Shown here piece after piece: positions 53,945 to 62,324 of a stretch of DNA of 62,324 bases (its first letter is position 1; each line of letters begins with the position of its first letter). Source of the stretch: Alphaproteobacteria bacterium (GTDB lineage Bacteria; Pseudomonadota; Alphaproteobacteria; GCA-2731375); contig JAJFGG010000153.1 of the NCBI GenBank assembly GCA_021776235.1, forward strand, positions 1 through 62,324, written 5' to 3'. Below the pieces are notes generated by a model that saw only the letters and a program-made list of their open reading frames with translations, was not told the DNA's origin and did no database searches. The translations under genes were made by a program, and so were the position numbers.

Positions 53945-55045
53945 CTATTTCTCGGCGTACTTTCCGCGGCTCCATTTGTACCAGACATAAGCGGGCCGCT
54001 TAATGTCACCATTGCTGTTGAACGTGATATCGCCGAGGACCGTCTGAAAGGTATCGCTTTTCAAGGCCTTGATTGTCTTCTCTATTTCCGTGCTGCCGGC
54101 TTTGACTACCGCCTGGGCCCAGGCCTGAATGGCCGCATACGTGTAGAGGGTACTGCCTTCCGGCTCGAAACCGCGTTTGCGCATGCTCTCGACCACCGAT
54201 TTCGCGTACACGGATTTGCGGGCATCAGGCGCATAGGTCATCATGGTTCCTTCGCCCGCGGCACCGGCAATCGCCCAATATTTTTCGGTCGCCAGATCGT
54301 CGCCGGAAACCAGTACGGTGGCCATGCCCTGTGCGCGGATTTCGCGCATGATCAGACCGGCCTCACCATGGTAGCCGCCATAATACAGGACATCGATATC
54401 ATTCCGCTTCATCCTGGTAACGAACGGGTTATAGTCCTTTTTGCCCGCATCGACCGTCTCGTACATGGCTTCGTTGATGCCACGCTTGTTCAGTTGCACT
54501 TTGGCGGCTTCCGCCAGGCTTCTGGAGTAGGCCTGACGGTCGTGCACGATGGCGACCTTCTTGCCGCCGTAGTTATCGGCCAGGAAGTTTCCGGCGATCG
54601 TGCCCTGTTGATCGTGTCGGCCGCAGACCCGAAAGACATTGTCAAAACCCAGTTCCGTCAGTTTTGGGTTCGTCGAAGCGGGTGAAATCAACAGGATACC
54701 CTCTTCATGGTAGACCTCGGCGGCAGGAATGGACGCGCCCGAGCAGAAATGTCCAACCATCAGACTGATGCCCTTGTTGACCATCGAATTCGCTACGGCC
54801 ATGGCCTGTCTTGGATCGCAGGCATCATCACCGATTACAAGCTTGATTTTCTGATCCAACAAACCGCCGTCCCTGTTCAGATCGGCGACGGCCTGTTCGG
54901 CGCCCTGCTTCATCCGTTCGCCAAAAGCGGCGAATGGTCCCGTCATCGGCCCGGCCATGGCAATGGTGATGTCGGCCCGGGCAGAGCCGGCCACAAGCCC
55001 CAAGGCCGCAAGGAAAACACCAAGAATGATCTTTACATTTTTCAT
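53945..55045 (-). CDS. Branched-chain amino acid ABC transporter substrate-binding protein
   Basis: The 366-residue protein has a Sec signal peptide (MKNVKIILGVFLAALGLVAGSARA) and the type I periplasmic binding fold of LivJ/LivK: AMAGPMTGPFAAFG, VGHFCSGASIP and ISPASTNPKLT. Substrate could be a branched amino acid, amide or other organic acid. No permease or ATPase genes are near, so it is an orphan here. ATG 55045 is chosen as the start of the signal; an earlier frame start is out of the signal. Confidence 0.9.
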   Translation of the reverse strand: MKNVKIILGVFLAALGLVAGSARADITIAMAGPMTGPFAAFGERMKQGAEQAVADLNRDGGLLDQKIKLVIGDDACDPRQAMAVANSMVNKGISLMVGHFCSGASIPAAEVYHEEGILLISPASTNPKLTELGFDNVFRVCGRHDQQGTIAGNFLADNYGGKKVAIVHDRQAYSRSLAEAAKVQLNKRGINEAMYETVDAGKKDYNPFVTRMKRNDIDVLYYGGYHGEAGLIMREIRAQGMATVLVSGDDLATEKYWAIAGAAGEGTMMTYAPDARKSVYAKSVVESMRKRGFEPEGSTLYTYAAIQAWAQAVVKAGSTEIEKTIKALKSDTFQTVLGDITFNSNGDIKRPAYVWYKWSRGKYAEK

Positions 55046-55148
55046 TGCAAATAAGACCTCGCGCCTAATTGACCCTTTTCCCGCCAAACCGTTTTCGCCA
55101 CGGGCTTACGCCCCAGGCGGGCCGGGCGGCGCAATCCGCCGCCTTGAT

Positions 55149-55382
55149 CTATGCTTTGATACCGGGGCGGGCGTCGGTGGGAGCTTCAGTCTGCTTGCGC
55201 AGCACGTATTCCAGCTTGCGCACGGCGAGATGGGATAGTTCCGCTTCAGAGACGGTGGTCGGGCCAACGATCGAAACCTCGACCAGGGTAACCGGGTCAA
55301 TGGCGGAAACCTTGACCGACGAGCCAATGGTCTGAAATTCCACCAGATAACGTCGCCTTTTCTCCAAGCCGCGCGGCGCCAT
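55149..55382 (-). CDS. Small conserved alphaproteobacterial protein (DUF6898-like)
   Basis: The 77-residue product contains EFQTIGSSVKVSAIDPVTLVEVSIVGP, a pattern I recognise, with low certainty, from small conserved alphaproteobacterial proteins without known function. It is downstream of hemA (34 bp), on the same strand, so it probably shares its transcript. No catalytic motif is visible. Confidence 0.7.
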   Translation of the reverse strand: MAPRGLEKRRRYLVEFQTIGSSVKVSAIDPVTLVEVSIVGPTTVSEAELSHLAVRKLEYVLRKQTEAPTDARPGIKA

Positions 55383-55415
55383 GATCCTGACCGGGATACG
55401 GGGATGGGGTCCGCT

Positions 55416-56627
55416 TTAAGCGGCCCGACGCAACTGCAGCCGCAGCCAGACCACTTTCAACGCCGAGACCAGGTCGGCCATCATGGCCTCGTCATGAAAC
55501 GGCGTCGGCGTGAAGCGCAACCGCTCCAAACCGCGGGGCACCGTTGGGTAGTTGATGGGCTGCACATAAATACCGAATTCATCCAGCAATTCGTCGGAGA
55601 CCCGTTTGCAAAGCGCAGCGTCACCCACCAGCAAGGGCACAATATGGCTGACCGAGGGCATCAAGGGTAGTTCCGCTTCGCTAAACAGCCGCTTTAGGGT
55701 CGCGGCCCGTTCCTGATGCGCACGCCGTTCGCTATCGGACACCTTTAGATGCCGCACGCTTGCCAGGGCGCCGGCGGCAATGGTCGGCGCGATGGAGGTT
55801 GTGAAGATGAAGGAGGAGGCATAACTGCGGATCACATCGACCAAATCGGCGGACGCTGCAATATAACCTCCCATGACGCCAAACGCCTTGGCCAAGGTGC
55901 CTTCGATGATATCCAATTGGTCCATGACGCCATCACGCGCCGCGACGCCGGCGCCACGGGGTCCATACATCCCCACCGCATGGACCTCATCAAGATAGGT
56001 CAGGGCGCCATATTTTTTCGCGATCGCGCAAATCTCGGCAATCGGGGCAATATCGCCATCCATGGAATAAACCGATTCAAAGGCCACGATCTTTGGCGTA
56101 TCCGGGTCGGCCTGCGCCAGCAGTTCAGCCAGATGAGCGGTATCGTTGTGGCGCCAGATTTGTTTTGGACCGGCGCCATGACGAATGCCGTCGATCATCG
56201 AGGCATGGTTCAGGGCATCCGAGAAAATGATCAGGCCTGGCAATGCCTTGACCAAGGTCGACAAGGTCGCCTCGTTGGAGATATAGCCGGAGGTAAAAAG
56301 CAGTGCGGCTTCCTTACCGTGCAGATCCGCCAATTCCTGTTCCAACAAGACATGATAATGGTTGGTGCCGGAAATATTGCGCGTGCCTCCGGAACCAGCG
56401 CCCACCTTGTCCAGGGCTTCATGCATGGCGGTCAGGACTTTTTCGTTCTGTCCCATGCCCAGATAATCATTCGAGCACCAGACCGTAACGTCCTGCTGTC
56501 CGCCGTCATGGTATCGGGTCGCCTTGGGGAAATTACCGGCGTGACGCTCTAATTCGGCAAAAACCCGATAGCGCCCTTCATTGCGAAGGTCGCTCAACCG
56601 ATCAGCAAATAGTCTTTTGTAATCCAT
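55416..56627 (-). CDS. hemA: 5-aminolevulinate synthase
   Basis: The 403-residue PLP enzyme condenses glycine and succinyl-CoA to aminolevulinate (the C4 heme pathway typical of alphaproteobacteria). Motifs are [33 protein letters not shown] and the PLP lysine in [23 protein letters not shown] precedes ATG 56627, which is preferred over an earlier start eight codons upstream. An FNR/FixK-type site lies about 60 bp upstream. Confidence 0.95.
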   Translation of the reverse strand: MDYKRLFADRLSDLRNEGRYRVFAELERHAGNFPKATRYHDGGQQDVTVWCSNDYLGMGQNEKVLTAMHEALDKVGAGSGGTRNISGTNHYHVLLEQELADLHGKEAALLFTSGYISNEATLSTLVKALPGLIIFSDALNHASMIDGIRHGAGPKQIWRHNDTAHLAELLAQADPDTPKIVAFESVYSMDGDIAPIAEICAIAKKYGALTYLDEVHAVGMYGPRGAGVAARDGVMDQLDIIEGTLAKAFGVMGGYIAASADLVDVIRSYASSFIFTTSIAPTIAAGALASVRHLKVSDSERRAHQERAATLKRLFSEAELPLMPSVSHIVPLLVGDAALCKRVSDELLDEFGIYVQPINYPTVPRGLERLRFTPTPFHDEAMMADLVSALKVVWLRLQLRRAA

Positions 56628-56679
56628 AGCTAATTCCCCTTTTCCGTCCAAAACATACCCGTCTCAATTGGCGATGGAC

Positions 56680-56693
56680 TTGATCAGTGTCAA
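56680..56693 (-). promoter_or_regulatory. FNR/FixK-type box upstream of hemA
   Basis: On the minus strand, TTGACACTGATCAA matches the FNR/FixK consensus TTGA(T/C)-N4-(A/G)TCAA. Its centre is about 60 bp upstream of the hemA ATG. In Rhodobacter and Bradyrhizobium, hemA is known to be controlled by FnrL or FixK, so anaerobic or low-oxygen control is likely here. The promoter itself was not located. Confidence 0.7.
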
Positions 56694-56904
56694 TCAAACG
56701 CGTTACCGTTTTATTAACTACGATAGTTTTCCGTCTACCGCGGCGTTTACTAGGTAATTCATTGTCCCCGGACGAACCGCCACTCTGGAGAATTTTGTCT
56801 CCGAACGGCGCCCCCATGATTGCCGCGGCCGCCATCCTTGGTTAATAAGGCCACTGCCTTTATGAAGGGTAAAGTCAGCGGCAGCACATGGGAGTATCGC
56901 CATA

Positions 56905-58116
56905 ATGAGCACGGATCGGGCAAAGAGCCAAACAGATTATCTCGCAACCGGATCTTTTGCCTGGGATGATCCCTTCCTGTTGGATGATCAGTTGAATGAG
57001 GACGAAAAACTGGTCCGCGACAGCAGCCGCGACTATTGCCAGGATAAGCTGATGCCCCGGATCATCGAGGCCACCCGGCAGGAGCACTTCCACCGCGAAA
57101 TCATGAATGAAATGGGCGCCCTGGGATTGCTGGGCGCCACCATCGATGGCTATGGCTGCGCCGGCGTCAGCTATGTCTGTTATGGCCTGATCGCGCGGGA
57201 GATCGAAAAGGTGGACAGCGGCTACCGCTCTGCCGCCTCGGTGCAATCCAGTCTCGTGATGCATCCCATCAACGCCTACGGCAGCGAAGAACAGCGCCAG
57301 CGCCTGCTGCCGAAACTGGCCAGCGGCGAACATGTCGGGTGCTTTGGCCTGACCGAGCCGGACCACGGTTCCGACCCCGGCTCCATGATAACCAGGGCCA
57401 AAAAAGTCGACGGCGGCTGGATCCTGAACGGCGCCAAGATGTGGATTACCAATTCTCCCATCGCCGATCTGGCGGTGGTCTGGGCCAAGGATGACCAGGG
57501 CGATATCCGCGGCTTCGTCGTGGAGCGCGGCTTCGAAGGCTTCTCGACGCCCAAGATCGAGGGCAAGTTGAGCCTGAAGGCCTCCATCACCGGTGGCATC
57601 GTTCTGGAAGACGTCTTTGTGCCGGACGAGAACTATTTACCCGAAGCCAAGGGCCTGTCCGGTCCGTTTGGCTGCCTGAACCGGGCCCGCTATGGCATTG
57701 CTTGGGGCGTCATGGGCGCCGCCGAGTTCTGTTGGCAGGCGGCCCGGACCTACACAATGGACCGCAAGCAGTTCCGCAAACCCCTGGCGGGCACACAGCT
57801 GGTGCAGAAGAAACTGGCCGACATGCAGACCGAGATTGCCATCGGCCTGCAATCCTGCCTGCGGGTCGGCCGCCTGATCGATGAACACCGGGCAGCGCCG
57901 GAAATGATTTCGATTATCAAGCGCAATTGTTGCGGCAAGGCGCTGGATATTGCCCGCACCGCCCGCGATATGCACGGCGCCAACGGCATTTCCGACGAAT
58001 ACCATATCATGCGGCATATGGTGAATTTGGAAACCGTGAATACCTATGAAGGGACTCACGACATTCATGCCCTGATCCTGGGCCGCGCCATGACCGGCCT
58101 GCAAGCTTTCACTTAG
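56905..58116 (+). CDS. gcdH: Glutaryl-CoA dehydrogenase-like acyl-CoA dehydrogenase
   Basis: The 403-residue flavoenzyme has [14 protein letters not shown] and the catalytic glutamate Glu382 in [21 protein letters not shown], a C-terminal sequence typical of glutaryl-CoA dehydrogenase. Arginine and substrate-loop sequences also fit that subfamily. It would oxidise and decarboxylate glutaryl-CoA to crotonyl-CoA in lysine or tryptophan catabolism. It is 27 bp before an arylformamidase-like hydrolase, suggesting an operon. Confidence 0.88.
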   Translation: MSTDRAKSQTDYLATGSFAWDDPFLLDDQLNEDEKLVRDSSRDYCQDKLMPRIIEATRQEHFHREIMNEMGALGLLGATIDGYGCAGVSYVCYGLIAREIEKVDSGYRSAASVQSSLVMHPINAYGSEEQRQRLLPKLASGEHVGCFGLTEPDHGSDPGSMITRAKKVDGGWILNGAKMWITNSPIADLAVVWAKDDQGDIRGFVVERGFEGFSTPKIEGKLSLKASITGGIVLEDVFVPDENYLPEAKGLSGPFGCLNRARYGIAWGVMGAAEFCWQAARTYTMDRKQFRKPLAGTQLVQKKLADMQTEIAIGLQSCLRVGRLIDEHRAAPEMISIIKRNCCGKALDIARTARDMHGANGISDEYHIMRHMVNLETVNTYEGTHDIHALILGRAMTGLQAFT

Positions 58117-58143
58117 AAAAATATTGAGGCTGGGAGAGATACA

Positions 58144-59013
58144 ATGGTTGACGTGGCAGCGGTTGATCGGCGCGGCTATTCGGTCGAGGAGTTCGAGCGG
58201 CAGTACAATCCGCGCCAGGCTGTACCCGATCACCAGGGCAAGATCGATTCCCGGGTCATCGCCTCGGCCGAGGCGCGCTGCCGCATCGAAGGGGTTTACG
58301 ATCTGCGCTACGGTCCCGGCCCCCTGGAAGTGTTGGACGTTTATCCGGCCGAGGCAGGGGCCGCCCCGGTACAACTTTATATTCACGGCGGCTATTGGCG
58401 GGCCCAGGATAAATCGGACGTCAGCTTTTTCGCCGAGCCCTTCACCGCCGCCGGGGCCACGGTGGTGGTGGTCAATTATGATCTGTGCCCCAACGTCACC
58501 CTGCCGGAAATCATCGCCGAGATGGTCCGGGCCCTCACCTGGACCCATGGCAATATCGCCGAATGGGGTGGTGATCCCGACCGCATCTTCATCTCCGGCA
58601 ACTCCGCCGGCGCCCACCTGGGCGCCATGATGCTGGCGCACGACTGGCCAGCCGAAGGCTTGCCGGCGGATTTGATCAAAGGCGCCGCCTTGCTGACCGG
58701 CGTCTATGATCCCACGCCGGTGCTGGGCATCAGCGTCAACGAAGAAATCGGCCTGACCCCGGATATGCTGGCAGCGGTGTCGCCCATGCAGAACCTGCCG
58801 CGCCGGGATTTACCCTTGCTGCTGCCCGTTGGCGGCGCTGAAACCGCGGAATGGATCAAACAGACCCGCGCCTATGCGGATCTATGCCGGGCCAACGGGA
58901 TCGGCGCGGAGTATCTGGAGGTACCCGGCGCCGATCACTTCGATATGACGGCGGCGATGGGCGATCCGGACCGCGCGGTACTGCCCGCGATCCTGGCGCA
59001 AATGGGCCTATGA
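58144..59013 (+). CDS. Alpha/beta hydrolase, arylformamidase-like
   Basis: The 289-residue hydrolase has the HGGYW oxyanion motif, the nucleophile elbow GNSAGAH, and a final His in GADHFD, as in kynurenine formamidase (AFMID-like) and related esterases. GGGAGAGAT precedes the ATG. Together with the glutaryl-CoA dehydrogenase gene it could fit tryptophan breakdown, but kynurenine genes are not in the window, so substrate is unproven. Confidence 0.82.
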   Translation: MVDVAAVDRRGYSVEEFERQYNPRQAVPDHQGKIDSRVIASAEARCRIEGVYDLRYGPGPLEVLDVYPAEAGAAPVQLYIHGGYWRAQDKSDVSFFAEPFTAAGATVVVVNYDLCPNVTLPEIIAEMVRALTWTHGNIAEWGGDPDRIFISGNSAGAHLGAMMLAHDWPAEGLPADLIKGAALLTGVYDPTPVLGISVNEEIGLTPDMLAAVSPMQNLPRRDLPLLLPVGGAETAEWIKQTRAYADLCRANGIGAEYLEVPGADHFDMTAAMGDPDRAVLPAILAQMGL

Positions 59014-59156
59014 GCGCCGTGCACTGAGAAAAAGACAACCACCCGGACCAGACCGGTAGGCTTGCCGCACCTGGGCAAAACGGCCGGCGGTGCGGCGCCG
59101 AGAAACCGTGGCATGGGAAGCGTAATCCCAATCGCCGGTGTATCACGTCCCGGACA

Positions 59157-60101
59157 TTATAGTTTCGTTGGATCTTCAATCCGCGTCACCGCGTGGATGC
59201 GGTGCAGGGTGATGCCGCCCGAACTCAGGGCCTGGTAAGTGCGGGCCCAATATTCCACTTCCCACATCACCCACTCCTGCAATTCCCGCGGCAACGCGTC
59301 TTTCTGCAGAGTCTGGGCAAAGTCTCGGACGTCGTTCAACAGCATGGCCATGTATGACTTGGTCTCGTCCTTGGCGATGCGCACGTCAAAACCGACCCTT
59401 TGCAAGCCGTCGCGAAGCTCATCCAGTTGGAACAATTGCGGGGCGGCGCGATGCAACGCATTCCACTCCCCCCGCTCAAACTTGCCTTTGCTCGGTACCG
59501 TGAGAAAATCGGTTATCAATAGATGACTGCTGGGCTTCAGCAGGTCGCTCAGGGATTTGAACAGCCGCTCCCGTTCCGTGATTTGATGCAGGGTTTCCCG
59601 CAGAATGATGGCGTCACGCTTGTGCGCCTTGATTTCAGGGTGGTTCAATTCCAGTTTCCGGATCACAGCTTTTTTCGCCAGGCCCTCGACCGCCGAAAGC
59701 CGCGTGCCTTCCTCCACCAGCGCATCATTCCTCTCAATACCATCGACCCAGGCGCCGGTCTCCTTGGCGATGACCCGTGCCGTCGTGCCCAGACGCGCGC
59801 CGATATCCAGGACTGTCATCTTCTCGTTCAGACCTATGGGATTGATCAGGTTGCGGGTGCGTTCGCGGGCCGATGGACCATCAACGCCCTCACCGTAGAT
59901 ACTTTGAATACTGGCGATACGCTGTGGCGTCCATTCCGCGACGCCGCTGGGCGAGGGAAACTCTTCAACCGGCGCCTCTGTATCCGGCCTTGCCCTGGCC
60001 CTTGCATCATTCTGTCCGGCCGGCTTTTCATCGCCATGCCACCAGGCTTTCATGCGGCCGCCGATGTTATTGCTGAGGGGGTTTTTTAGGATTTCCGCCA
60101 T
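59157..60101 (-). CDS. SAM-dependent methyltransferase
   Basis: The 314-residue protein has a class I methyltransferase core: VLDIGARLGTTARVIAKETGAWVDGIERN (SAM motif I and acidic residue) and LLITDFLTVPS. The N-terminal 75 residues are polar and specific. Similarity is nearest the phosphoethanolamine/sterol-type group in layout but no substrate can be named. GAGGGTG precedes the ATG, and the start is ten bases after the PilZ stop. Confidence 0.82.
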   Translation of the reverse strand: MAEILKNPLSNNIGGRMKAWWHGDEKPAGQNDARARARPDTEAPVEEFPSPSGVAEWTPQRIASIQSIYGEGVDGPSARERTRNLINPIGLNEKMTVLDIGARLGTTARVIAKETGAWVDGIERNDALVEEGTRLSAVEGLAKKAVIRKLELNHPEIKAHKRDAIILRETLHQITERERLFKSLSDLLKPSSHLLITDFLTVPSKGKFERGEWNALHRAAPQLFQLDELRDGLQRVGFDVRIAKDETKSYMAMLLNDVRDFAQTLQKDALPRELQEWVMWEVEYWARTYQALSSGGITLHRIHAVTRIEDPTKL

Positions 60102-60111
60102 GACCGCACCC

Positions 60112-60510
60112 TCAACCGCGCGTTTCGCCGGACGAAGGTGTCACCGCGGTGGCCGAGGTCCCCCTGCTCCAGCCGGCGATCAATATGCCGATACTGGGAT
60201 TGGTAAACTGAATACCGACGCCGTCGCCGGACCGGTGAATGACCGTGGCTTGCACGCGGCCGCTTATACTGGGTAGTTCCAGTTCCAGTTCCGCGCCGGT
60301 GCCCATGCCGCAGTCCGGCTCCAGCATGGCGCCGGAAATCGAGACGTCGCGCAGGCGCCCCTCGAAAGTATGATTTTCGAAGAAAACCGTAACCTTGGCA
60401 TCCACTTCCGCGCGCGAAAAACCTCGCCGCCCTGGCAAGGGGGATTGCTTTGGGCTCATCGCAAGGTTTCTAAGGCGAAGCAGCATTCGCCGCAGCGGCG
60501 CAACCATCAT
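60112..60510 (-). CDS. PilZ-domain protein
   Basis: The 132-residue protein has the PilZ c-di-GMP-binding signature in the form RRGFSR (residues about 29-34) and DVSISGAML. The usual RxxxR/D-S-x-x-G pair is partly kept (RGFSR; SISGA), so c-di-GMP binding is possible. TTAGGA precedes the ATG at 60510 (or 60507); earlier (60546) and later (60459) starts were considered. It shares an operon with the methyltransferase. Confidence 0.78.
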   Translation of the reverse strand: MMVAPLRRMLLRLRNLAMSPKQSPLPGRRGFSRAEVDAKVTVFFENHTFEGRLRDVSISGAMLEPDCGMGTGAELELELPSISGRVQATVIHRSGDGVGIQFTNPSIGILIAGWSRGTSATAVTPSSGETRG

Positions 60511-60618
60511 CGTTGTCCTAACATCCAGTCGGTCCTGACCGAGCATGATCAGGAATTCGGAATGCTATGGTTTTTAGTTTAGCAAATGGTTAAAAAGTCC
60601 AGCAAATCGGGGCTGCCG

Positions 60619-61431
60619 CTAGCGGCCCTTGAAATTCGCTTTCCGTCGCTCCACGAGAGCGCGAACGCCTTCGGCGTAATCTTCACTGTCGATCAGCAAA
60701 CCCTGAACGTAGACGCTATGTTCCCATTCCGCCGCCAGGGTGGATTCCATGCCCCGGCGGATGCCCTCCTTCATGGCCCGCAATGCCAATGGCGGGCCAT
60801 CGGCCAAACGTCCGGCCAACCTGGCCGCCGTTGCGTCCAGTTCTTCGTGCGTTACCGTCTCGTTGACAAGGCCCATGGCCGCGGCCTCGGCGCCGTCGAC
60901 CTGCCGGCCCAGCAGCAGAATTTCATTGGCCCGGGCCAGGCCAACCAGCCGCGGCAACAGGTACATGCCGCCCAGAGGCGAGATCAGGCCAAGGTGGATC
61001 CAGGATTGATGGAACAGGGCCTTGCTGGAGGCAACGCGGAAGTCGCAGGCCAGGGCGATTTCAAAACCCGCACCGGCGGCCGGGCCATTGACCGCCGCCA
61101 CAGTCGGCTTTGGGAACATTTTCAGATTGCGCACGCCTTTGCCAAAGAAAGCATACACCGTGTCCTTTATTTCAAAGGGCCGGTAATCGATCAGTTTTTC
61201 CAGAAAGCCCGCATCGCCACCGGCGGAGAAGGCCCGCCCGGCGCCCGTGATCAGCAACGCCCGGACAGCGTCATCCGCCTCCAAAATCTCCAGGGCGGCA
61301 ATGATCTCGGCCATCATTTCCGGTGTCAGGGCGTTCAGGACCTCCGGCCGGTTCAAGACCAGCCGCCCGATGCCGCCGCCGGCTGAAACCTGGATAAATT
61401 CATAACTGGGATAAGTGATTGTTTCAGGCAT
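60619..61431 (-). CDS. Crotonase-family protein, enoyl-CoA hydratase/isomerase-like
   Basis: The 270-residue protein has AFSAGGDAGF and NGPAAGAGFEIALACDF. At the first catalytic glutamate there is Trp (HQSWIHLG), while the second is kept (ARANEILLLG), so isomerase-type or altered chemistry is possible. GAGGATG precedes the ATG. It is separated from the PilZ gene by 108 bp and divergent from the holin-like gene. Confidence 0.87.
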   Translation of the reverse strand: MPETITYPSYEFIQVSAGGGIGRLVLNRPEVLNALTPEMMAEIIAALEILEADDAVRALLITGAGRAFSAGGDAGFLEKLIDYRPFEIKDTVYAFFGKGVRNLKMFPKPTVAAVNGPAAGAGFEIALACDFRVASSKALFHQSWIHLGLISPLGGMYLLPRLVGLARANEILLLGRQVDGAEAAAMGLVNETVTHEELDATAARLAGRLADGPPLALRAMKEGIRRGMESTLAAEWEHSVYVQGLLIDSEDYAEGVRALVERRKANFKGR

Positions 61432-61562
61432 GTTTCATCCTCCGCCGCGCTGCAAGACAGGCCCACGCCATTACGTGACAATGGCACTGATCGCATACTA
61501 TGTTATTTTTGTTTAGCTTGACCCATAATGGTGGCGCGGCCAATTTCGAGAGGTTGGAGTGC

Positions 61563-61916
61563 ATGACGAGGCATCAACATCATGCGACCCTGGGCGTGAT
61601 CAGCCTGGGACTGGCCATGGGCCTGACCTGGGGATTTTTTGTCTTCGTTCTTGGCATCATGGCAACGTTTTTCGGCTGGGGCGCGCCCTTGGCGCTGATC
61701 CTCTCGTCTGTCTATGTGGGCTTCACGCCAACCGTGGCCGGCACCATGGCCGGCGCGGTCTGGGGCTTTGCCGAGGGCTTCATTTTCGGCATCATGATTG
61801 CCTGGTTGTATAATCGTTTCCTGGGCATGCGCACGGTACGCAGCCAGGATCCGGCGGATGAACCGGCGGCGGCGGCGGCCGAAAAGCAACCGGACAACAC
61901 CAGGACATCCCGGTGA
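61563..61916 (+). CDS. Small membrane protein, bacteriophage-holin-like family
   Basis: The 117-residue protein has two hydrophobic hairpins: about residues 9-34 (GVISLGLAMGLTWGFFVFVLG), 37-58, and 65-90 ending in IAWLYNRF. It resembles a family labelled holin-like in sequence databases, found as short two- or three-helix membrane proteins in many proteobacteria, and lytic activity is not proven. An acidic/alanine-rich tail ends it. GGAG precedes ATG 61563. Confidence 0.72.
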   Translation: MTRHQHHATLGVISLGLAMGLTWGFFVFVLGIMATFFGWGAPLALILSSVYVGFTPTVAGTMAGAVWGFAEGFIFGIMIAWLYNRFLGMRTVRSQDPADEPAAAAAEKQPDNTRTSR

Positions 61917-62309
61917 CACAAACCTTTCCGTGACAAGTAGGGCACGGTTCGGCGGCGGGGACTCGGAACGACTATAACCCTTTTAGGGCATAGGAAATGG
62001 TGGGCCCGGCTGGAAAAAGTTGGAACCATCTTCTGGACATTCTGGCGAAATGGAATTCGGCGTTGGGCGAACCTGACGCCGACTCCTCGGCCACGCAGTT
62101 GGTTATGCCCCGGTTTTCTGATCGTCCGTTGTCGGGGATATAGCGGGCCCCAGCAGAGACGGTCGTTCACGTCCGCTAAGTGCCAAAGAACTAAATCGCT
62201 CCCGCGATAATTTTTGTCAGCGTGTGGTGAGGACTGCACGATAACGGGTTGGCCTGTCCTGTGTTGAGATTTGTGGTTTCCGAACCTCACTCAACACAGG
62301 AGCAGAACC
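61917..62309. other. Right-edge region with SD-overlapping palindrome
   Basis: No full gene is supported. At 62258-62268 (CCTGTGTTGAG) and 62290-62300 (CTCAACACAGG) is a perfect 11-bp inverted repeat; its right arm includes part of the AGGAG used by the following start codon. Such a stem would mask the ribosome site in transcripts that read through from upstream, a feature of several insertion sequences. Confidence 0.55.
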
Positions 62310-62324
62310 ATGACCGACAAAACT
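62310..62324 (+). CDS. Truncated 5' end of a gene at the window edge
   Basis: ATG with AGGAG upstream begins MTDKT and runs off the window. Identity is unknown. The palindrome overlapping its ribosome site suggests a transposase, but five codons are not enough to say so. Confidence 0.4.

Noticed and set aside
57637-58641. 334-codon minus-strand frame
   Set aside because: Antisense to the glutaryl-CoA dehydrogenase and hydrolase genes; no motif.
61712-62290. 192-codon minus-strand frame at the right edge
   Set aside because: Half of it is antisense to the holin-like gene, with basic composition and no motif.

Overview
The window is GC-rich chromosomal DNA that reads like an alphaproteobacterium, most likely Rhodospirillales-like. 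The evidence is gene order and content: glyA-nrdR-ribD-ribE-ribB-ribH-nusB-thiL, and CBP3-yceD-rpmF-plsX-fabH-ihfA-merR. Other supporting genes are a 5-aminolevulinate synthase hemA, a MucR/Ros-type regulator, a K+-independent H+-pyrophosphatase and a CtaA-type heme A synthase. No 16S gene is present, so the placement is inferred from gene content only.

Layout. 0.3-6.4 kb: queC and a tightly packed minus-strand operon (thiamine-diphosphate enzyme, nitrilase-family amidase, TfoX-like protein, iron-sulfur CCG-domain protein, class IV aminotransferase) that looks like an uncharacterised 2-oxo-acid/amide pathway. 6.6-12 kb: a class III cyclase-TPR protein, two genes carrying three copies of an EHxP alpha/beta-barrel domain, a CYP153-like P450, and a pentapeptide-repeat protein. 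12-20 kb: a dimethylglycine/sarcosine-dehydrogenase-like flavoprotein divergent from a D-aminoacylase-like hydrolase, then a luciferase-like/acyl-CoA dehydrogenase/MaoC operon. 20-24 kb: cysE-iscS-ferredoxin and a MaoC-like protein. 24-35 kb: mixed metabolism (ThuA-like, crotonase, FadD, exported pentapeptide protein with a CxxCH motif, FMN reductase, GST, GreB, CoA transferase, second cyclase, CutA, CtaA).

36-53 kb is the conserved housekeeping backbone: tRNA-Pro(GGG), MerR, IHF alpha, fatty-acid and phospholipid initiation, L32, a cytochrome bc1 assembly chaperone, BamE, H+-PPase, a FliL-like protein and the riboflavin operon through to glyA. 53-62 kb: a MucR-like regulator, a branched-chain amino acid binding protein, hemA with an FNR/FixK-type box, a glutaryl-CoA dehydrogenase/arylformamidase-like pair, a methyltransferase, PilZ, a crotonase and a holin-like membrane protein. 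The right edge cuts a gene whose Shine-Dalgarno sequence sits in a palindrome, as in some insertion sequences.

The most unusual structure is a family of about 265-bp dispersed elements (10964-11233, 32348-32610, 41089-41361). Each has terminal inverted repeats of about 30 bp enclosing two long hairpins. The hairpin tips are 6-bp stems with a GGK triloop in the first hairpin and CCC in the second. Stem sequences differ between subfamilies but pairing is kept, except that lobe 1 of the third copy is broken. Solo copies of the terminal sequence lie at several gene 3' ends. This is the best candidate here for an undescribed mobile or structured repeat.
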